Of a stretch of 64,000 nucleotides of DNA, positions 21,258 through 32,517 are shown piece by piece (position 1 is the first letter of the stretch; every line of letters starts with the position of its first letter). The notes below the pieces were generated by a model. The model was given only the letters and a program-made list of their open reading frames with translations, ran no database searches and was not told where the DNA came from. The position numbers were made by a program, and so were the translations under genes. This DNA is from Chrysaora quinquecirrha (taxonomy: Eukaryota; Cnidaria; Scyphozoa; Semaeostomeae; Pelagiidae), in NCBI GenBank assembly GCA_014526335.1, contig JACTAT010000010.1:3977253-4041252 (forward strand), written 5' to 3'.

Positions 21258-22737
21258 GAGAATGCAATTTGCTATAGCGGTTTAATAATACGAGATTATG
21301 TTTCTTTTTGCTTTTTAGCAAAAATCGATAAATTATTTACGACTTTGATAATCGAATCCCTTACGCCACCTTACCGGCTAATTTACTCAAGTGCGATTTT
21401 CGTAAGGAAAAATATTAGTAACGTTTGCTTACGATTTCGCGAATAAGATTTGGCGCTTCGGTTATTAGATTCGCAAAGATTTTGTGATACGGATGAAACA
21501 TGGTTATTGGTAACAATCGAAGATATTTTTGGCCGTTGTGCGTATTTCACGAGACCAAGCTGAATGAAGGCGTAATCATGGGTTTTGCACGGAGGTAACT
21601 TTATCTTCCTCGTTTTGTGTAATGGTATTTTGTCAGGGGGTGAGGTGTGAGGTAGGTCAGTTCCGGCAGCAAACTAAAACAGTGAGTTTATCTTGTGTTG
21701 ACCTCCAGTAAATTTTTTGTACTACCCCCGTCTTATTTCATGGTTACTATATATGACTGATAGTTAGTAGTAAAACATGAGTTTGACGGCAAGTTCAGTA
21801 CAGAACGCTACCCATTGGGATCTCTTTGTTGTTTCCGTTGCTACTAGCCTAGGGTTACTCAGGTCTGGATGCATAAAGCATTAGAAGGGTACAGCCATAC
21901 ACGGCGCTCGTAACTACCGACCAGGTACCCATTTATACACCTTGGTAGAGAGGCACATTTATGTTAACAACGTAGCATATAGCAGGGTGCAACCACATAC
22001 GGCGCTCACGACTACTTAGAGACTACCGACCAGGTACCCATTTGTACACCTGGGTAGAGAGAGGCACATTTGTATTAACAACGTGCCCACGGTTGTTATC
22101 TCTGCAACCCAGGTGGAAAGACCGTGGCTCGAACCGGCATCTTTTTTACTGTTGATCCTAGACGCTAACCACTGAGCCACGGAGACCACGAACGACTCTC
22201 TAAGTCGACGCTTAACGGTGCTGCAGTACTGAGGTCTTATCCAGCTAGATAAATGGTGGTGTCAGTGAGGCGAGGCTTGACCCCAACCATTGTGACATCA
22301 GAGCTTAAGGCCAGAGTCTCGTTAGTTTATCTGCTCCTGAGATCCTGCTGACTTGCTGTAAGTATACATTGAGTGAGTCGGGTGATTTGCTTTATCTCCT
22401 GTTGTTGAAATTATGAGGCTTACCCTTATTATTTATAAGCCGGAGGCCACAACTGTGAATGAAAATGTTTCCTTCTTCATTTGTAAGGGGTACCTGAGAG
22501 CCGTAAAACCGAAAATCCGTCGTGTTACACTCAGAGCTGAATCCAGGACTCTACCAGTGGGGGGTTGGAGGATTTTTTGGGACGACGTCCATCAAACATC
22601 AAACCCCACGCAGGCCCCACGCAGGTCACGCATCGTAGAAACACAGAAGACACTTGTTTTCAAGCATCAGCCTCGCGTGTAGCATAGGTAACTAATTAAA
22701 TTAATAAGCCAAAGAATAATTTAAGTTGCCTTTTGTT
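21258..22737. repeat. Direct tandem duplication, unit 1 (about 1.48 kb)
   Basis: Begins gaatgcaatttgctatagcgg and ends ttaagttgccttttgtt; the same text follows immediately as unit 2, offset 1479-1480. The units differ by scattered substitutions and small indels, more in the SINE-like part. Each holds a tRNA-derived SINE (minus-strand A box TGGCTCAGTGG, B-box-like GGTTCGAGCCA at about 22130-22185) and a 3' part with gtgaggcgaggcttgaccccaacc. Each also has a possible splice acceptor (gctttttag, near 21316) followed by a 42-codon open stretch, a conceivable terminal exon that I do not call. Confidence 0.95.
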
Positions 22738-24216
22738 GAGAATGCAATTTGCTATAGCGGTTTAATAATACGAGATTATGTTTCTTTTTGCTTTTTAGCA
22801 AAAATCGATAAATTATTTACGACTTTGATAATCGAATCCCTTACGCCACCTTACCGGCTAATTTACTCAAGTGCGATTTTCGTAAGGAAAAATATTAGTA
22901 ACGTTTGCTTACGATTTCGCGAATAAGATTTGGCGCTTCGGTTATTAGATTCGCAAAGATTTTGTGATACGGATGAAACATGGTTATTGGTAACAATCGA
23001 AGATATTTTTGGCCGTTGTGCGTATTTCACGAGACCAAGCTGAATGAAGGCGTAATCATGGGTTTTGCACGGGGTAACTTTATCTTCCTCGTTTTGTGTA
23101 ATGGTATTTTGTCAGGGGGTGAGGTGTGAGGTAGGTCAGTTCCGGCAGCAAACTAAAACAGTGAGTTTATCTTGTGTTGACCTCCAGTAAATTTTTTGTA
23201 CTACCCCCGTCTTATTTCATGGTTACTATATATGACTGATAGTTAGTAGTAAAACATGAGTTTGACGGCAAGTTCAGTACAGAACGCTACCCATTGGGAT
23301 CTCTTTGTTGTTTCCGTTGCTACTAGCCTAGGGTTACTCAGGTCTGGATGCATAAAGCATTAGAAGGGTACAGCCATACACGGCGCTCGTAACTACCGAC
23401 CAGATACCCATTTATACACCTGGCTAGAGAGAGGCATATTTATTTTAACAACGTAGCATATAGCAGTGTGCAGCCACATACGGCGCTCATGACCACCTAG
23501 AGACTACCGACCAGTTACCCATTTGTACACCTGGGTAGAGAGAGGCACATTTGTATTATCAACGTGCCCACGGTTGTTATCTCTGCAACCCAGGTGAAAA
23601 GACCGTGGCTCGAACCGGCATCTTTTTTACTGTTGATCCTAGACGCTAACCACTGAGCCACGGAGACCACGAACGACTCTCTAAGTCGACGCTTAACGGT
23701 GCTGCAGTACTGAGGTCTTATCCAGCTAGATAAATGGTGGTGTCAGTGAGGCGAGGCTTGACCCCAACCATTGTGGCATCAGAGCTTAAGGCCAGAGTCT
23801 CGTTAGTTTATCTGCTCCTGAGATCCTGCTGACTTGCTGTAAGTATACATTGAGTGAGTCGGGTGATTTGCTTTATCTCCTGATGTTGAAATTGTGAGGC
23901 TTACCCTTATTATTTATAGCCGGAGGCCACAACAGTGAATGAAAGTGTCCTTCTTCATTTGTAAGCGGGGCCTGAGAGCCATGAAAACCAAAAATCCGTC
24001 TTGTTACACTCAGAGCTGCATTCAGGACTCTACCAGTGGGGGGTTGGAGGATTTTTTGGGACGACGTCCATCAAACATCAAACCCCACGCAGGCCCCACG
24101 CAGGTCACGCATCGTAGAAACACAGAAGACACTTGTTTTCAAGCATCAGCCTCGCGTGTAGCATAGGTAACTAATTAAATTAATAAGCCAAAGAATAATT
24201 TAAGTTGCCTTTTGTT
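22738..24216. repeat. Direct tandem duplication, unit 2
   Basis: Second copy of the 1.48-kb unit. The junction sits at a GAG shared between the unit start and the join, suggesting microhomology. The SINE core is at about 23610-23670. After the unit, sequence continues uniquely (tctgacggtattatcac). Confidence 0.95.
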
Positions 24217-24424
24217 TTCTGACGGTATTATCACAAGCGATTTGTGTAGTGCTCGTTTCAAATCTTTAATTCGCATACAAATAACAATACAAACCCTTAT
24301 TGTGGACAGTCTGGTTTCGACGTTTCACGCTTGATATGTTTGTGCATGGTTTTGTGTGGTATATTGTTTTTATGCCTTATCACTGATACGTTTACTACTA
24401 TTTTCTTTCACTGCAATAGGTAAA

Positions 24425-25000
24425 TACCTAGTTTCTGATGCTTGAAAGCAGCTGGCTGGGCTTCATCCTTCTGCATCGTTGTCGTCATCTTCGTTTTCAC
24501 ACAATCGTGGTTCAACTTCGTCTTCAGACAGTCAACCTTCGATGTCCGCCCGTCTCTAACACAAAAAACAGGTATGATTACTATAATCTCTGCAAGTTCA
24601 GTTTGTTTATTCATACTTATGCTTGTCCTTTCATTGCATCTTTGCCATAACCCTGCAACTGCATATCTATTCCTTTAAAACTGCAGTACCATCAAGAGGA
24701 GGGGCCCAGCGGGGTGGGTGAGAGATCCCGGGCCTGAGTAGGGCCCACAATAATTGAAATTCTCCCTTGCTTCTCCATAATATCTCCTCAGGCCCGGTAC
24801 GATTACCTTACTTTGGTGCCCGCTCTGCCTGTCGACGGCTCTGATGACATAATCTACAGTTCAGTTACGATTGCAAACCTGCGAACATTGAGAATCGTGC
24901 GTCGGTTATTGTCAAGAGGAATAGCAGCCAAAGAATACCTCCTAGTGGACAGAAGCATTATCTTCATTCTTAGAGGCAGCTCCCAGCATGTTACTTCGGC
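24425..25000 (+). other. Two exon-like open stretches, function unknown
   Basis: 24449-24563 reads, after a possible acceptor, as a Ser-rich tail (GLHPSASLSSSSFSHNRG) closing at TAA. 24794-24990 follows a good acceptor (tatctcctcag) and is open with ordinary amino-acid content (ARYDYLTLVPALPVDGSDD). Neither has a recognised domain, and the surrounding ggggcccagcggggtgggtg text resembles the repeat at 46.69 kb. They may be leftovers of an exon or chance. Confidence 0.25.
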
Positions 25001-25625
25001 TACAATAGGTTTCCTTGCATTAGATCTACAACTTCCCTTCGTCACCTACTGTATGTTCAAGCAGGCTACAGCTTCCGTTTCACTAGTGCTGTAACTTCCG
25101 CTTAGCCTAACGACTTCCGTTGATTAGAGACAGCTTCTGGCATGTTACTTCCGCTACAGAAGGTTTCCTTGCATTAGATCTACAACTTCCCTTCGTCACC
25201 TTTGTCAAATCAGGCTACAGCTTCCGTTCCATTAATGCTGTGATTTCCGCTTAGCCTAACGACTTCCGTTGATTAGAGACAGCTTCCGGCATGTTACTTC
25301 CGCTATAGAAGGTTTTCTTGCGTTAGATATACAACTTCCCATTCATTGCCTTTGTCAAAACAGGCTATAGCTTCCGTTCAATTAGTGCTGCGACTTCCGC
25401 TTAGCCTAACGACTTCCGTTGATTAGAGACAGCTTCCGGCATGTTACTTCCGCTATAGAAGGTTTTCTTGCATTAGATTTACAACTTCCCATTCATCGCC
25501 TATGTCAAAACAGGCTATAGCTTCCGTTCAATTAATGCTGCGACTTCCGCTTAGCCTAACGACTTCCGTTGATTAGAGAAAGTTTCTGGCATGTTACAGT
25601 TCAGTGACGTTTGTGACTTCCGTTA
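24960..25625. repeat. 150-bp minisatellite rich in CTTCCG
   Basis: Four to five units; the phrase ttagcctaacgacttccgtt falls at 25102, 25251, 25401 and 25551 (period 149-150). Each unit has about six ACTTCCG or GCTTCCG words, that is CGGAAG on the other strand, the core bound by ETS-type factors. The edges decay at about 24960 and 25625. Confidence 0.9.
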
Positions 25626-26025
25626 ATTGCTGCTAAAGCTTCCGTTCCATGATTATTACCACTTTCGCTTTATGCTTTTTTGCAAGCTGCCAATATCTAA
25701 TATTCTTGCATTCTTCAATTTCAACAGCCTAGAAACTTTGACCATCTGCATTCATTTCGACCTGTGTGGTGAGTTTTATTTTCATTTCTTGATAAAATCT
25801 ATTTTGATAACAACGCCTTCTTCTTGTCGTTGAACTTAATGCAGCGGTGCCGATACTTGGTATATATTTAATTTAGTTCCTTATCTTTATCTTTATTCTT
25901 CTTTATTCCTTTTATTACGCAGAACAGCTGTTCACTGCAAGAACGAATGGCTTAGAATTTATCACTGTGGGAGTCCTTCAATTTTGTATATTTTTGATAA
26001 GAAGCAGTGCTTTCGCAATGAAAAT

Positions 26026-26954
26026 TTACCGAACCTTTTTACTAGAGTTCTTATCTTTCCAAAGGGTGGTATTTTTGACGGAGTCATCGTTTCGTACGTT
26101 GTGCAAAGACCTCCAAAACTCAGGTGAACTGCTCTTAAGATAGTAATACATGCCCTCAGCTTTTCTTAAATTTCAAACGAAATACAGTTGACATCCGCTA
26201 TCTCGACTGCCCGCTATCTCGAACACTCGCTATCTCGAACGATTTTCCATTTCCCCTCGTTTCGGTATGAGGGTTTGTATAGAAAAATCATCCGCTATCT
26301 CGAACCCCGTTATCTCGAACATTCGCTGTTTCGAACCATTTTCGATTTCCCATGGAGGAAAACCTGCTCTTTATCTCGAACTTTGCCCAATTTTCTGCTG
26401 AACTGGATAAAGAGACATGCTGAAAATATGTATAAGCTCGCATAGCGGGGCAGGAGTGGCAGCAGCTAAGTGATATGCTGCCCATGTATACAATAGATGA
26501 AGCTGTTCTCTTTCGAGATGTGCTGCATCACCATTATCTTAATTTCAACAATAGTAGGGATGAAAGCAGATGAGCTTTGACTCCTATGTAAAAAATACCA
26601 GACTTGTTTGATGAAATTTGGGATCAGTAACCCTGCATGTTAATAGGGGTTCCTTTTTTGACTTGAAAACTATAATTTTTTATATTTATATGGGGCATCC
26701 GTTATTTCGAATATTCGCTATCTCGAACAAATTCCTGTTTCCCTTGAGAGTTCGAGATAGCGGATGTCAACTGTACAGGCTTATGTTCTTATAGTTCTTA
26801 CTTTGGCCATGGCCTGTAGGTAACGGGGAGCTCCGAATGAAGAAAAGTTCTTATCTCCCTTTGTAATTTTATGTACTTGTATTAATCTCTTAATTCTGCT
26901 GGGAAGGCGCCATTTTAATTTGGCGTGCATCTGATTGACATGAGATCGAGCCAT
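26026..26954 (-). CDS. Possible two-exon small basic protein, unknown function
   Basis: Not recognised. Proposed exons 26954-26802 (51 codons from an ATG, ending at a strong donor AAA|GTAAGA) and 26133-26026 (35 codons to TAA), giving 86 residues. Exon 1 is basic (KLKWRLPSRIKRLIQVHKI) and then FSSFGAPRYLQAMAK; exon 2 begins SSSPEFWRSLHNVRNDD. The residue content looks protein-like and the join keeps phase 0, but the acceptor (tatcttaag) is weak and an alternative CAG acceptor would change phase. The intron is almost entirely the pogo-like MITE at 26185-26773. It could be a lineage-specific gene, part of a larger gene, or a chance pairing. Confidence 0.35.
26185..26773. mobile_element. CAGTTGACATCCGCTATCTC pogo/Tigger-like MITE
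   Basis: Left end CAGTTGACATCCGCTATCTC and right end GAGATAGCGGATGTCAACTG are exact inverses, flanked by TA on both sides. Sub-terminal CGCTATCTCGAAC is repeated several times at each end. 589 bp with no usable ORF. The CAGTTGA terminus and TA duplication are typical of the pogo/Tigger branch. Confidence 0.9.
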
Positions 26955-27676
26955 TGTGTCACTCAAACTATAGGTTGACCCTGGGGTTCGACTAAGTGTA
27001 AGGTCAGATTACTATGTGCAGTGGAGGCGGGGGCTTAAATGACATCAGTGATTTCAAGAATTCGATGCCTTAAATGGCGAAGAATTAGCGACTTTTGCCT
27101 CCCCCCTCCCTATGAGTCACTGCTCAGCCTAGGTGATCACTGTATGAAGCTAAGGGTTGCTCCCCCCCTCCCTGGAAGTAACCAATTTTGCACAAGCTGC
27201 TTCTAGACCTATTGATGCTTTCAGGGGGTAGTGTAAAACATAACTCGTTTTCTGTGGTAATGTTTATATGATAAGAGATTAAACCCCCCGGCTGAAGATT
27301 AATTTCAGTGTTTGAATGAAATCAACACAAGAAAACAGGTGGCTTGTTTCATAAAAGCGTTTCGTATGTTTTATTTTATTGACAATTTTTCTAGCTGATT
27401 GCTGCGATGTGTTACAAGGTTTACAGCAAAACACAACGGCGATTCTTGATTGAATTTTAACGTGTTTTCATGTGTTTTTATGCTTGCTTCTTTAGTGCCA
27501 GCATTCAGACGAAGATTCAACGCGATGAATACTAAGAATATGGACTACTAAAGTGTTTTCCGTTCTGGAGTCACTGCATAGTCATAAAAGGTTAGTTTAA
27601 TCTTTAGAATTTTGCTTTAAACCATGTAACTGATGTTTGTGATTAAGAGTATTTTTAACCGATAATAAATTACGGC
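26955..27676. other. Intergenic, no feature recognised
   Basis: AT-rich sequence with a few C-runs (about 27100-27170) and no ORF or repeat border I can support. It would hold the promoter of the possible minus-strand gene at 26.95 kb, if that is real. Confidence 0.4.
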
Positions 27677-27678
27677 TA

Positions 27679-28005
27679 CACGTTTTTTATAAGGAACACC
27701 TTATAAGGAACTAGAGGCTGAAAATTCCCAAAAAATTAAGGAACTTTAAGGAACTGTCGAGGCTCGGACGAAAACTAAGAATAACTTTTTTCAAGAACAA
27801 GACGGTTTGTACAAAAAAAATGTCAGAATAACAATATATTTCCCATCCTTCTTCCCCAAAAGACCCCGTTTATATTTAAAGTTAGGAAATCAAGCAAGTT
27901 TATATAAATTTGCTGTAAAAATTTGTATTCAAACATATCTCACGGCAAGGAACAGTATAAGGAACTTGCAGACGAAATTTCCTTATAAAGATTTTAAATC
28001 TTAAA
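27679..28005. mobile_element. CACGTTTTTTATAAGGAAC MITE
   Basis: Left CACGTTTTTTATAAGGAACA preceded by TA; the right end is degenerate (ccttataaagattttaaa). The interior repeats taaggaactt words. Confidence 0.6.
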
Positions 28006-28030
28006 GAAAAGCAGCGAAATTATTGAGCTA

Positions 28031-28422
28031 CACGCTTTTTATTATATAAAGAACCTAGTTCCAAAAGTTCCTTATTTTTTTACCTCTTCTGATTAAATTG
28101 TAGTACCAAAGTTCCTTAATAGTTGCTTAATTTTAACTGCATAGTGAGTGTCATGACTATTATACAGAGACACTTGTATGTGAGAAAAGCTGAAAACTGC
28201 TCAAGGAAACATTTGATACATGTGCAACACGCAATTTCTGTGAGTTTTGACTGCAAATGTGTGGAACGGGCTTCCTACATAATTCTTGATTGTTTGCAGT
28301 GATAAAAGTACTCAAAAATGAATAGTTCCTTAGCTATTTCATTTTTAGTAGTAGCTATAAGTTCTTTAAATTTTGGGCCTTCTACATGCACGTTCCTTAT
28401 AAAATGGTTCCTATAAAGCGTG
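28031..28422. mobile_element. CACGCTTTTTAT MITE, 392 bp
   Basis: Left CACGCTTTTTATTATATAAAG, right CCTATAAAGCGTG, TA on both sides. The interior matches 30413-30770 closely (aaacatttgatacatg, aattcttgattgttt). Confidence 0.75.
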
Positions 28423-28690
28423 TAGAAAATGTGTTTGCAAGCTGATCATCTCGTACGTGAAGTGGGGGACTCCCACTCGCTTTTTCCGCAGTATGGCAAT
28501 ACAAAAATATGGAATAATTTAGTTTTTTTCCAACACATGTTCTTTGCAGCTGTGCTCGTTTGTGATCAATTTATGATGAGAATTTCTCGAGATTATAGTT
28601 TTTTGGAGCTGTATCTGATCTAACTGGGTTATACGGCCAAGAAAATAATTCCTAATTTCGAGATAAGCATACCGAAAGAATTTTATCTTA

Positions 28691-29262
28691 GGCCCTGGCT
28701 AAACGAGCATTGTTTGTCAAACATTTTGTTGCTTGCGCCAAGCAACGAATGTTTTTGAATTACACTCTTTTTTTTATAAGAACCAGGAAATTCTGATCGA
28801 AGCTGGCTGTTCTTAAATTTTTGCCGTTTTTGAGCCTGAAATGTTCTTAATCTGTTCTTAATTCCTTGGTTACTTTGATATCTATATTTTTCAATGAATG
28901 TCTGGGGTCGAACTAGGATTGTGTGAAAATGCAGCATTCCTGTCTATTTCTTTGTTTGCTTGCTTTTTACGTTCAGTCTGACTGTCTTACTTATATATTT
29001 AGCTGATATTTTAGGGATTTTGAAAATGCCAGCCTCAGATTGTTCTTAATTTGTTCTTAAAATCTGGGCAAAATCCAGGCTCGTGTTCTTATAAAATCGT
29101 TCTTATAAAAAAAGAGTGTATTTCAAGAACATTGCGAAATTAATACAGCTTATTGTTTGTGCTTGTCAAGAAGTGTTTGTGACGTGGCCAAACGGTCAAG
29201 CAATGTTTCTAAGGCAAATCGTAATAGTTCGACCGACAATGTTTGGTCGTTTTGCCAGAGCC
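28691..29262. mobile_element. GGCCCTGG-ended MITE split by a nested MITE
   Basis: Left GGCCCTGGCTAAACGAGC, right TTGCCAGAGCC, flanked by TTA at 28688-28690 and 29263-29265. The interior AAACATTTTG arms are interrupted at 28763-29118 by a TA-flanked MITE. Removing the insert leaves a normal ~215-bp AAACATTG element. Confidence 0.85.
28763..29118. mobile_element. Nested CACTC MITE, 356 bp
   Basis: Ends CACTCTTTTTTTTATAAGAACC and TTCTTATAAAAAAAGAGTG with TA on both sides. Nearly the same sequence as 3402-3760 in the opposite orientation, and similar to 42033-42392, so the family is comparatively young. Confidence 0.9.
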
Positions 29263-29463
29263 TTAGGGTGTTGAGCGTCAGACGGTCTACGATTTTCAGC
29301 ATTTTTGGACGACTTCACGGATCGACTTGAAATTGCAATCAAATGCCTTATAATGCACGCTGGTGTGCCGTTGCATTCGAAATGCATAAGTTCTTATAAT
29401 TTTCTTTGGATTTCGGTTTTTGCTGAAATTCAAGGCGGTTTTACGGTTTTTGGAAATTTTATA

Positions 29464-29600
29464 CACTCTTTTTTATAAGAATACAGTCTATAAGAATATT
29501 CAGGCTCTAAATTGCCAAAGAGCAATAAAAATTTAAGAATAACAATGGAAAAGTTCGAGCCTTGGCAAAATTTATAGTATTCTTATAAAGAAAAAGAGTG
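29464..29600. mobile_element. 137-bp TA-flanked MITE
   Basis: Ends CACTCTTTTTTATAAGAATA and ATTCTTATAAAGAAAAAGAGTG, TA on both sides. Sister of 13007-13142. Confidence 0.85.
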
Positions 29601-29609
29601 TAATTAATT

Positions 29610-30010
29610 TCAGGTGCTTGCCGAAAAGGTGTATTCTAAAGTACGTCAAGTTTAACATCAAAATCGTATTCAAAACAGTTTCAACTTTTTTATTCAAATA
29701 CGTTTTACAATCAAGGCTTGTATTGACTTTCTTCTGCAAACATTATCTTTCGTTTTGCTATACCGATTCAATATTGAACAAACTAACAATTTCTTTATTG
29801 TATATGTTCTACATGTACACTGTATGCGTACAGTGCGTTTTTATGTCCGTATTATTAATTCATATACTCTCAACTACAGGTCGCGTTTTGGTCAGGTCTT
29901 GGATAATTCTGCAGAATATATTCATTTCATTAAAGACTGATTTTGCAGGTACGTTTATCCCTAATATCAATCTCTGTCATGTTCTCCACAGATTTCAACC
30001 TTCGAATATA
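29610..30010. other. AT-rich spacer between MITEs
   Basis: Contains overlapping open stretches of 60-135 codons that are Phe/Leu/Ile-rich without any recognised motif. I see no start context or splice signals that would make them a gene. Confidence 0.35.
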
Positions 30011-30770
30011 CACGCTTTTTTATAAAGAACCACTTTATAAGGAACCTACATGAAGAAGGCCTGAAAATTTAAAGAACTTATACTACTAAAGAGAAAATCA
30101 TTAAGGAACCTTTGAATATTGAATACTTTTATCACTGCAAATAATCAAGAATTAGAAGGCCGATTCCATTTATTCACAGTCGAAAATCACATAAATTGTA
30201 CGTTAAGCACGTATCCAATGTTTCTTTGAGTAGTCTCGAGCTTGCTCGCATGCAAATGTCTCTCTTTTATTGATAAGACCACTGTATGTGCAGTTAAAAT
30301 TAAGGAACTATTAAGGAACTTTTTGAACTACAATTGCCTCAAAAGAGGCCTAAAAATAAGGAACTTTAAGAACTAGGCGTTGAGGTAGGCTTCTTATAAA
30401 AAAAAGCGTGTACGCTTTTTATTTTGTAAAGAAGCTTGCTCGAGGTCTAGTTCCAAAAGTTCTTTATTCTTGGACCTCTTTCGATTAAATGTTAATACCA
30501 AAAGTTCCTTAATAGTTCCTTGATTTTAGCTGCATATTTACTGTCACGACTCTTATTTAAAGACACTTGTATGAGAGCAAAGCTTGGAACTACTCAAGGA
30601 AACATTTGATACATGCATAACACACAATTTATACGAGATTTAACGGCAAACGAGTGGAACCGGCCTCCTAATTCTTGATTGTTTACAGTGATAAAGAATA
30701 TTCAAAAATGAAAAGTTCCTTAGCGATTTTCTCTTTAGCAGTAGTTATAAATTCCTAATAACACACAATT
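30011..30770. mobile_element. CACGCTTTTTT MITE plus adjoining partial copy
   Basis: 30011-30410 has ends CACGCTTTTTTATAAAGAACC and TTCTTATAAAAAAAAGCGTG with TA on both sides. From 30413 a second element begins (cgctttttattttgtaaag) in the arrangement of 28031-28422 and runs to about 30770 without its right end. Confidence 0.75.
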
Positions 30771-32517
30771 TATGAGGGTCGCTTAAGGGGTTACATGTTA
30801 CCCTGTTCCCTTCTGAAAATCCCCTTGCGCCCCGGAGTTTTGTAGGCATATGTTTCAGACTGATAGTCAAGCGTACAGTTTCTCTGATCCCTGGTTCCCG
30901 ATGTTCCCTTGTTTTTTTTTAATTTTGCCCATTTTCCCTTGTTCTCTGTTTATATTTGGCCAGACTCCTTGTTCCCTGGAGCCCCTAAACAGCCCTGATT
31001 TCTGTGAGTTCAAAAGCCTTTATCCATATGTGGTTGAATGTTGTAAATTTTCCACGATCTTTCACCGTACTCGCACCGTCTTTTCATTATTCAAACGAAG
31101 CATAGTTTGGAGAGAGCATTGGTTCCCAAAGCAAAAATAAGGCAAAGAAAGCCGATGGGAATACAATCGATTGACTACACATTTCGCAGTGCGAAATATG
31201 TTTTTATTAATTTTTAATTATTTGTGTACTCTCTCATTTCTGTTTTGCCGTGGTTCGACTTTATCGTTTCCCACAAAACTCGTAAGAAAAAATTCATGAT
31301 CCAACTCAAACATTGATGTTTTGGTACGGTTTGTTATGTTTCGCTAACATGTTGGCGAAACTTTTCAATTTCGGATGTTATTTCGGAGACCTTGAAATGA
31401 GAAATAGATGTAAGCTGGCGGTTTACGTTGGGCCCGAGTTTTTTCTTCTTCGTCTTCGACCAAAAGAGCTAGCAATAAACAAGAACTGCTCCTTTTCGTT
31501 CATGTTTGCAACAAATCATTTGCAGATGACGTCAGCAACTCAAACCATCTCGAACCGCAAACCGTACCATCAGATTGGCCTATTTTCAACAATGCCTTGA
31601 GTCATGTAGCGCCACCCCCCCGGGGTATCTAAGTATTCAAAGGTGTCCAAATCAGTGGATGGCTGAAATTCGAGGAAAAGTGTTTGGGCCTTAAGGACTA
31701 GGTTGACCGCGGCCTTCTATATTGAATCCTAATTTTGTGCCTTAAGAAAGTGACCTTTACCAACCCCCTAGCTCCTCACGATGACAGATTTTTCGATTAA
31801 TAGCATCTTTAACATTAATCCCTGGTTAATCTAGAGCGCTTTGAATTGTACACAAACATCGAACATCTCTTTTCTATGTCAAGATCAGAGTGTCTTAAAA
31901 ACGTTTGCGTTTATTTGTACAGAAGTTTGGTTAGAGTAAACATTGGATATACAAATCGGAAAACAAAAAGGTTAAGTCTGAAATAGTTACATGTGTTCAA
32001 ATGTTTAGCTTCTGTGCGATTACAGAGATGTTTTTAGGTATTTTGATCTTGCTGTAGGATTATTAGGTGAAAGCACACAACGAATTAGGAAGCTAAGGAA
32101 ATAATCCAAAAGGAAAGCTTTGAAAAGGATATTTGTTAAGCAATCTTTATTTTTATAATAAGAAAAACCAGGGGTTAAGCGAAAGGGCGAAGAACATATA
32201 ATTTTTTATTATTTATCGTAAAAAGCAACAAAATATTCGGCAAATGTCAAGTGCTGTACGGTCACTCCTTTTCCAAATCCTGTCTTGCGGCGGACTATAT
32301 TTTCCCAATGACAGGGTAAAGCCACGATGCGGCCTCTAGTGATCTAAGGTGGATTTTGTTGTGTAGAATTAAATATGCACGGGCCAGCCTTTGGAGTATT
32401 TCTCTGTGGAAAACAAAGAGCTTAAGGAGTTAAAATCAGTTGTTGAGGCTGTGGCCGTAATGATGAAAGTGTCCAGAAAATGCTGTCCAGAAAACAGCGT
32501 AAAAACGAAGACAGTTA
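30771..32517. other. Intergenic, low information
   Basis: 30780-31000 has CCCTTGTTCCC-type low-complexity text. 31313-31600 is an open stretch of 95 codons with no motif, flanked by matching ttttggtacggtttg and caaaccgtaccat, which suggests another inverted-repeat element (about 31315-31575). A C-run is at 31612-31621. No gene is supported. Confidence 0.35.

Noticed and set aside
22105..22195. Possible tRNA gene on the minus strand
   Set aside because: Same family as 55.98 kb with a shared long tail; boxes only, no cloverleaf.
29618..30025. 135-codon plus-strand frame
   Set aside because: Phe/Leu-rich AT-bias frame that ends inside a MITE terminus.
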